A DNA stretch of 25,838 bases, taken from an uncultured Oscillospiraceae bacterium (GTDB taxonomy: Bacteria > Bacillota > Clostridia > Oscillospirales > Oscillospiraceae). The notes beneath the pieces are model-generated. The model saw only the letters and a program-made list of their open reading frames with translations, was not told the origin of the DNA and did not search any database. Shown one piece after another: positions 22,651 through 25,838 of the stretch; the stretch's first letter is position 1; each line of letters begins with the position of its first letter. The stretch covers positions 1-25,838 of the forward strand of contig CAJTQP010000033.1 of assembly GCA_910578575.1 (NCBI GenBank). The letters are read 5' to 3'. The position numbers were made by a program, and so were the translations under genes.

Positions 22651-24249
22651 TCAGTTCTGCCCTGTCATGGTCCACTCCCACACATTTTCGTTGCAGCTGG
22701 CGGAGGCGGGGTAGTCAATCCCCTCCACCGTCTTAGAGTGGATCCGCAGGGAGTTGCTGAACCACAGGGGCACAAAGGGCATCTCCTCCCCCAAATAGCG
22801 CTCCAACTCCGCCACCAGAGCCAGGCGTTGGCTATCCTGGGTCTCTGCCTGGATGGCGGAGACCAGTTGCGTGTAACGGCTCAAGTCCTGGACGTGGAAA
22901 ATGTTGTTGTCCACATGGAAGCGGCTGCCGGTGAACCATAGGGGCAGGGCGTTGGGGGTGTGGCTGGCGATGGCCATGTCATACAGGCCGTCGCTCATCC
23001 CGGCAAAGAGGGTGGAGGAATCCACCGTCTGAATCTCCACGTTGAGCCCCACCGCCTCCAGGTCCTGCTGGATCAGGGCGGCGATGCTGGCGCGGGCACT
23101 GGTGCAGGCCAGGGTGAGCTGCTTGCCGCTATAGCTGCTCTCCTTCACCAGCTCCTCTGCCCCGGCGGGGTCATAGCTGCCAAAGGGCTGGGGGCTATAG
23201 GGGGTGCCGGGGAGGATGCTGCTGTTGGTGGCGGTGCCCAGGCTGCCAGTGGACTGCTGGCACAGCAGCTCCTTGTCCAGGGCCATGTTGATGGCCCGCC
23301 GGAGCTCTGGAGTGCCCAGGGAGCTGTTGTTGAGCATCAGCTCATAGAAGGTGGAGGGGACGCTGTCCTCCACCACGGTGAAGCCCGCCTCCTCCGCCGT
23401 GGGGCGGTTCTCCTCGGAGACATTGGCGCCAAAGGCGTAGTAGTCCAAATCCCCAGAGATCAGGGCGGTGAGGAGGTTTGCCTTGTCCATCACCGTGATG
23501 GTCAGGGTATCGAAGCCGGGGGCCCCAAGCTGGTAATCCTTGTTGGCCTCCAGCACCAGGCTGCTCCCCGCCACCTCAGAGACAAACTTACAGGGGCCGG
23601 AGCCCACAGGCTTCAGCCAAAAATCGTCCTTCACCAGTTCCCCAATGGGGATGTCCTGGAGCAAATGGGTGGGCAGGACGTAGAGGTCCCGGTTGTACTC
23701 CACCAAAAACTCCTCCGGCACCACGGCGGTCTTGAAGCTGAGCTTGAGGCTGTGGTCCTCCAGGGCTTCCACCCCCAAGGTCTCCCCCGCCACCTGGGCA
23801 CCCTGTTCATCGGTGCCGGTGAGGCAGGCAAAGCTGCCCTGGCCCAAAACGCCGCTGGCGGGGTCGGTCATCAGCTGGATGGTCTCCACCCAGTGCTGGG
23901 CGGTGACGGGGGTGCCGTCGTGGAAGGCGGCCTTCTCGTCCAGAGCAAAGACAATGGCCTTCCCGTCATCGCTGCTCTCCCAGCTCTTGGCAGCCCTTGG
24001 TAGGCAGGTCCCGTCGGCCTGGATATAGGCCAGGCGGTCATAGATCTTGTCGTAGATGATCCGGGAGTAGTTGCTGCCCGACAAGCTGTAGTAGGGCATC
24101 AGGGAATCCCAGGGGTTGGAGAGGCCGTAGCTGAGGTTCCCTCCGGCGCTCTCTTCGTTCTGTGTCCCCTCTCCGGCGCAGCAGGCCAGTCCCAGGGTCA
24201 GGGCCAAGGTCAACAAGAGGGCCCCTGCTCGCTTCCAAATAGTTTTCAT
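22651..24249 (-). CDS. Peptide/nickel ABC transporter substrate-binding lipoprotein
   Basis: 532 residues behind AAAGGAGA. A lipoprotein signal (MKTIWKRAGALLLTLALTLG, then LACC) precedes a Glu/Ser/Gly-rich linker and the family 5 solute-binding fold. That fold is recognisable by SNPWDSLMPYYSLSG, the KAAFHDGTPVTAQHWVETI motif and RRAINMALDKELL. It would be anchored outside the membrane by the Cys near residue 23-24. It should deliver a peptide or related ligand to the two permeases downstream. It starts 53 bases after the hprK stop, with a 12-base palindrome (24261-24272) in the gap, so transcription from the hprK promoter is likely unless the palindrome hides a regulatory site. Confidence 0.92.
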   Translation of the reverse strand: MKTIWKRAGALLLTLALTLGLACCAGEGTQNEESAGGNLSYGLSNPWDSLMPYYSLSGSNYSRIIYDKIYDRLAYIQADGTCLPRAAKSWESSDDGKAIVFALDEKAAFHDGTPVTAQHWVETIQLMTDPASGVLGQGSFACLTGTDEQGAQVAGETLGVEALEDHSLKLSFKTAVVPEEFLVEYNRDLYVLPTHLLQDIPIGELVKDDFWLKPVGSGPCKFVSEVAGSSLVLEANKDYQLGAPGFDTLTITVMDKANLLTALISGDLDYYAFGANVSEENRPTAEEAGFTVVEDSVPSTFYELMLNNSSLGTPELRRAINMALDKELLCQQSTGSLGTATNSSILPGTPYSPQPFGSYDPAGAEELVKESSYSGKQLTLACTSARASIAALIQQDLEAVGLNVEIQTVDSSTLFAGMSDGLYDMAIASHTPNALPLWFTGSRFHVDNNIFHVQDLSRYTQLVSAIQAETQDSQRLALVAELERYLGEEMPFVPLWFSNSLRIHSKTVEGIDYPASASCNENVWEWTMTGQN

Positions 24250-24260
24250 TGTGTCTCCTT

Positions 24261-24272
24261 TGCCACGTGGCA
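24261..24272. promoter_or_regulatory. 12-bp palindrome before the binding-protein gene
   Basis: TGCCACGTGGCA is a perfect 12-base palindrome directly upstream of the ribosome binding site. It could be an operator or a small hairpin; no core promoter is obvious beside it. Confidence 0.35.
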
Positions 24273-24302
24273 GTCTGGGTGAAAATTTGCTGTGTGTTTT
24301 CC

Positions 24303-25298
24303 TTAGTCTTCTGCTGTCAACTCCTCATACTCGTCATAGTCGTCCGCGGAATCCATCTGCGAGTTGATCATCATCTGCTCGAAGTGGGCGTCCAACTGTT
24401 TGGTGAACTCCTGGGCGGCATTGTAGCCCATGCGCTTGTGGCGGTTGTTCATGGCCGCCACCTCAATGATAATGGCCAAATTCCGGCCAGGCTTCACGGG
24501 GATGGTGATGGAGGGGATCTTCATGTCCAGGATGGTGGTATACTCCTCGTTGGTGCCCATGCGGTCGTAGAAGGTGTTGTCGTTCCAGGGCTCCAGGTTC
24601 ACCACCAGGTCCAGGTTCTTCTCCTCCCGGACGGAGGACATACCAAAGAGCTGCTGCACGTCTACAATGCCGATGCCCCGCAGCTCGATGTAGTGGCGGA
24701 TCAGCTCTGGGGCGGACCCCACCAGGCGGGTGCCGATGTGGCGGATCTCCACAGCGTCATCGGCCACCAGGCGGTGGCCCCGCTTGAGCAGCTCCACAGC
24801 GGTCTCGCTTTTCCCCACGCCGGACTCGCCCATGATGAACACGCCCTCGCCGGACACGTCCACCAACACACCGTGGCGGGTGATCCGAGGGGTGAGCTTG
24901 GCCTTAAGCACGTCGGTGAGGTTGGGCAGGAGGAGGGAGGTGGCCTCCTTGCTGCGCAGGATGGTGCGCTGGTGCTTTTTTGCCATCTCCATCAACTCCG
25001 GGAAGGGTTCCAGGTTCCGGGTGAGAATGAGGGCGGGGATGGGATAGGCGAAGAAGGCGTCGAAGCACTTGCGCCGCTCCTCCTCGCTCTGGTTGCTCAG
25101 ATAGGTCCACTCCACCTTGCCGATGAGCTGGAGGCGGGTGGGGTCGAAGTATTCAAAAAAGCCCAAGATCTGCAATGCGGGGCGGTTGATCTCGTTTTTC
25201 CGAATCTGGCAGCGTTCAAAATTCTTGCCTTGGTTGAGCACTTCCAGTTCAAAGCGTTCGATGATCTTATCTAACCCAAAGGTCTGGGATGATGCCAT
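24303..25298 (-). CDS. hprK: HPr kinase/phosphorylase
   Basis: 331 residues from the ATG at 25298 behind GAGGAGG; the open frame upstream crosses the promoter. It phosphorylates or dephosphorylates Ser46 of HPr and so controls carbon catabolite repression. The Walker A motif GESGVGKS spans residues 157-164, His142 precedes it (RHGVLVD), and the HprK signature region with LVADDAVEI and the IELRGIGIVDVQQLFG segment follows. The N-terminal domain (about 1-130) is the usual regulatory part. The C terminus is unusually acidic (DSADDYDEYEELTAED). It has its own promoter and is followed by peptide transporter genes on the same strand. Confidence 0.97.
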   Translation of the reverse strand: MASSQTFGLDKIIERFELEVLNQGKNFERCQIRKNEINRPALQILGFFEYFDPTRLQLIGKVEWTYLSNQSEEERRKCFDAFFAYPIPALILTRNLEPFPELMEMAKKHQRTILRSKEATSLLLPNLTDVLKAKLTPRITRHGVLVDVSGEGVFIMGESGVGKSETAVELLKRGHRLVADDAVEIRHIGTRLVGSAPELIRHYIELRGIGIVDVQQLFGMSSVREEKNLDLVVNLEPWNDNTFYDRMGTNEEYTTILDMKIPSITIPVKPGRNLAIIIEVAAMNNRHKRMGYNAAQEFTKQLDAHFEQMMINSQMDSADDYDEYEELTAED

Positions 25299-25365
25299 GG
25301 TGATTCCTCCTCTGCTGCCGCGGGACGCGGCGGATCGAATGGGGTGTCTGCCTAAAGTCTGGTAC

Positions 25366-25394
25366 ATTATACCACAGGCTGTCCACCCTGGCAA
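25366..25394 (-). promoter_or_regulatory. Promoter of hprK
   Basis: On the minus strand TTGCCA (25394-25389), a 17-base spacer and TATAAT (25371-25366). The -35 box directly touches the U-run of the upstream terminator at 25396-25419. Confidence 0.85.
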
Positions 25395-25395
25395 G

Positions 25396-25419
25396 AAAAA
25401 GCGCGCTGCCAGCAGCGCG
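25396..25419 (-). terminator. Terminator of the putative toxin mRNA
   Basis: CGCGCTG (25402-25408) pairs with CAGCGCG (25413-25419); on the minus strand the stem is followed by CTTTTTCTT. It would end a minus-strand transcript coming from the small-peptide gene, just before the hprK promoter. Confidence 0.75.
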
Positions 25420-25452
25420 GAGAAAAACCCTGGGGGCTTCTCTCTTGCACGG

Positions 25453-25481
25453 TTGACAAAGCGCGGTGGGATGGGTATAAT
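25453..25481 (+). promoter_or_regulatory. Perfect consensus promoter of the antisense RNA
   Basis: TTGACA (25453-25458), a 17-base spacer and TATAAT (25476-25481). No plausible protein gene follows on the plus strand in the window, so this strong promoter implies a non-coding RNA starting near 25488. Confidence 0.9.
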
Positions 25482-25486
25482 AGACG

Positions 25487-25732
25487 CAGAAGGGCGCTGT
25501 TACGACGGTCAGCCCGATCGATACACTAACGATTTGTTAGCCGTTCGGGTCGCGTCCGGACGGCTAGCACGCTTTTGTGGTAAAAAGCACAGTCAACAAC
25601 GCGAGGCACACCAAAAAGCGCAGCAACGCATAGAGTCTGTCTTTCCACATCTGCAACCACCTCCCCCTATTTTGTATTCGCCAAGGGGTATTCACGGTGG
25701 GCCAACCGCCGTATGTAACAGCGCCTCTTCTG
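25487..25732. repeat. Imperfect long inverted repeat enclosing the small-peptide gene
   Basis: The left arm (25487-25515) and right arm (25699-25732) can pair over about 28 bases in four blocks: CAGAAG (6), GGCGCTGTTAC (11, perfect), ACGG (4) and a 7-base block with G-U pairs. Small bulges separate them. Both promoters lie outside the arms and the peptide gene inside. In either RNA the 5' and 3' parts could fold together. Confidence 0.75.
25564..25650 (-). CDS. 28-residue hydrophobic peptide, putative type I toxin
   Basis: Minus-strand ATG at 25650 to TAG at 25566-25564, with a very strong ribosome binding site (GGGGGAGGTGG) 6 bases upstream. The peptide starts MWKDRLYALLRFL and continues as a hydrophobic stretch (VCLALLTVLF), ending TTKAC. 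It has three positive charges at the N side, one at the C side and one membrane helix, the shape of known type I toxins. Upstream CCCCU in the leader can pair with AGGGG of the ribosome binding site, which may hide it. Promoter, terminator and a full-length antisense RNA surround it. I do not recognise the family. A non-coding explanation is possible, but ribosome binding site, charge pattern and antisense promoter together argue for a gene. Confidence 0.6.
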   Translation of the reverse strand: MWKDRLYALLRFLVCLALLTVLFTTKAC

Positions 25733-25733
25733 T

Positions 25734-25757
25734 CCCCGCTGGCTGCGGGGCTCTTTT
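25734..25757 (+). terminator. Terminator of the antisense RNA
   Basis: CCCCGC (25734-25739) pairs with GCGGGG (25745-25750) around TGGCT, followed by CTCTTTTATT. It borders the -10 box of the toxin promoter (25758-25763). On the minus strand the same stem forms a 5' hairpin on the toxin mRNA. Confidence 0.85.
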
Positions 25758-25787
25758 ATTATAACGGAAGCTGATAGGTCCTGTCAA
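25758..25787 (-). promoter_or_regulatory. Promoter of the putative toxin mRNA
   Basis: On the minus strand TTGACA (25787-25782), an 18-base spacer and TATAAT (25763-25758). The start would be near 25751, giving a leader of about 100 bases that begins with a stable hairpin. The last 50 bases of the window to the right show no gene. Confidence 0.85.
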
Positions 25788-25838
25788 TTCCTGTCGCTTT
25801 GTCTCAGGCAAAACGAATGCCGCCCCTCCTGAAAAACA

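Larger units (their letters stand above)
25488..25757 (+). ncRNA. Putative antisense RNA (type I antitoxin)
   Basis: About 270 bases between a perfect promoter and an intrinsic terminator. It is complementary to the whole small-peptide gene, its ribosome binding site and nearly all of its 5' leader. No credible plus-strand reading frame with a ribosome binding site is seen. It would fold through the long inverted repeat and carries an internal hairpin (25539-25548 with 25556-25565). The expected role is to block translation of, or trigger cleavage of, the toxin mRNA. Existence is inferred from signals only. Confidence 0.6.

Noticed and set aside
25487..25732. A MITE-like element with terminal inverted repeats.
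   Set aside because: No target-site duplication, promoters outside the arms, and terminators placed for the two RNAs; kept only as an alternative.
25117..25764. A 215-codon plus-strand frame covering the right-edge region.
   Set aside because: It runs antisense through hprK, both promoters and the terminators, has no ribosome binding site and no domain; the plus-strand transcript is better explained as non-coding RNA.
25788..25838. A gene start at the right edge.
   Set aside because: No reading frame with a ribosome binding site can be supported in the last 50 bases.

Overview
The window looks like chromosomal DNA of a GC-rich, anaerobic, low-motility-context Firmicute, most likely a gut Clostridia member of the Oscillospiraceae type (Flavonifractor/Lawsonibacter/Oscillibacter-like). 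This is inferred from the T-box leader on thrS, HPr kinase/phosphorylase, a pyruvate kinase carrying the extra C-terminal swivel domain, glpA/glpB-like flavoproteins with a DUF1667 segment, and strong GGAGG ribosome binding sites next to near-consensus TTGACA/TATAAT promoters. High GC makes most long antisense ORFs spurious.

Layout from left to right: (1) 1-142 is a perfect palindrome that starts at the first base and is probably an assembly fold-back through a terminator; (2) a minus-strand AraC/GyrI-like regulator followed by a small ASCH/PUA-like protein; (3) a plus-strand marR-ABC-ABC operon for a heterodimeric exporter with one degenerate ATP site, behind a strong promoter with a MarR-type operator; (4) a plus-strand pair of FAD oxidoreductases resembling anaerobic glycerol-3-phosphate dehydrogenase subunits, the second fused to DUF1667, ending in a terminator; (5) a minus-strand Phd-PIN toxin-antitoxin module, then an unrecognised membrane protein and an unrecognised 134-residue protein; (6) thrS without a TGS domain, under a threonine T-box; (7) a relic made of a HEPN start and an MNT end; (8) a LysR regulator divergent from an NhaC-type antiporter, followed by a PaaI-type thioesterase; (9) a minus-strand block hprK - oligopeptide-binding protein - two permeases - pyruvate kinase - chemoreceptor; (10) a right-hand 'intergenic' region.

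The most interesting region is the right edge (25396-25787), which has no annotated-size gene. It has the full anatomy of a type I toxin-antitoxin locus: a 28-residue hydrophobic, basic peptide on the minus strand with a very strong ribosome binding site, its own promoter and terminator, and a fully overlapping plus-strand antisense RNA with a perfect consensus promoter and its own intrinsic terminator. An imperfect inverted repeat (about 28 base pairs in total) lets the 5' and 3' parts of each RNA pair with each other, as in the long-distance interactions known from other type I toxin mRNAs. I do not recognise the peptide family.

The central-metabolism theme of block 9 (HPr kinase, pyruvate kinase, peptide uptake) fits carbon-catabolite control, but co-regulation is an inference. 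The transporter in this block has no ATPase genes in the window.
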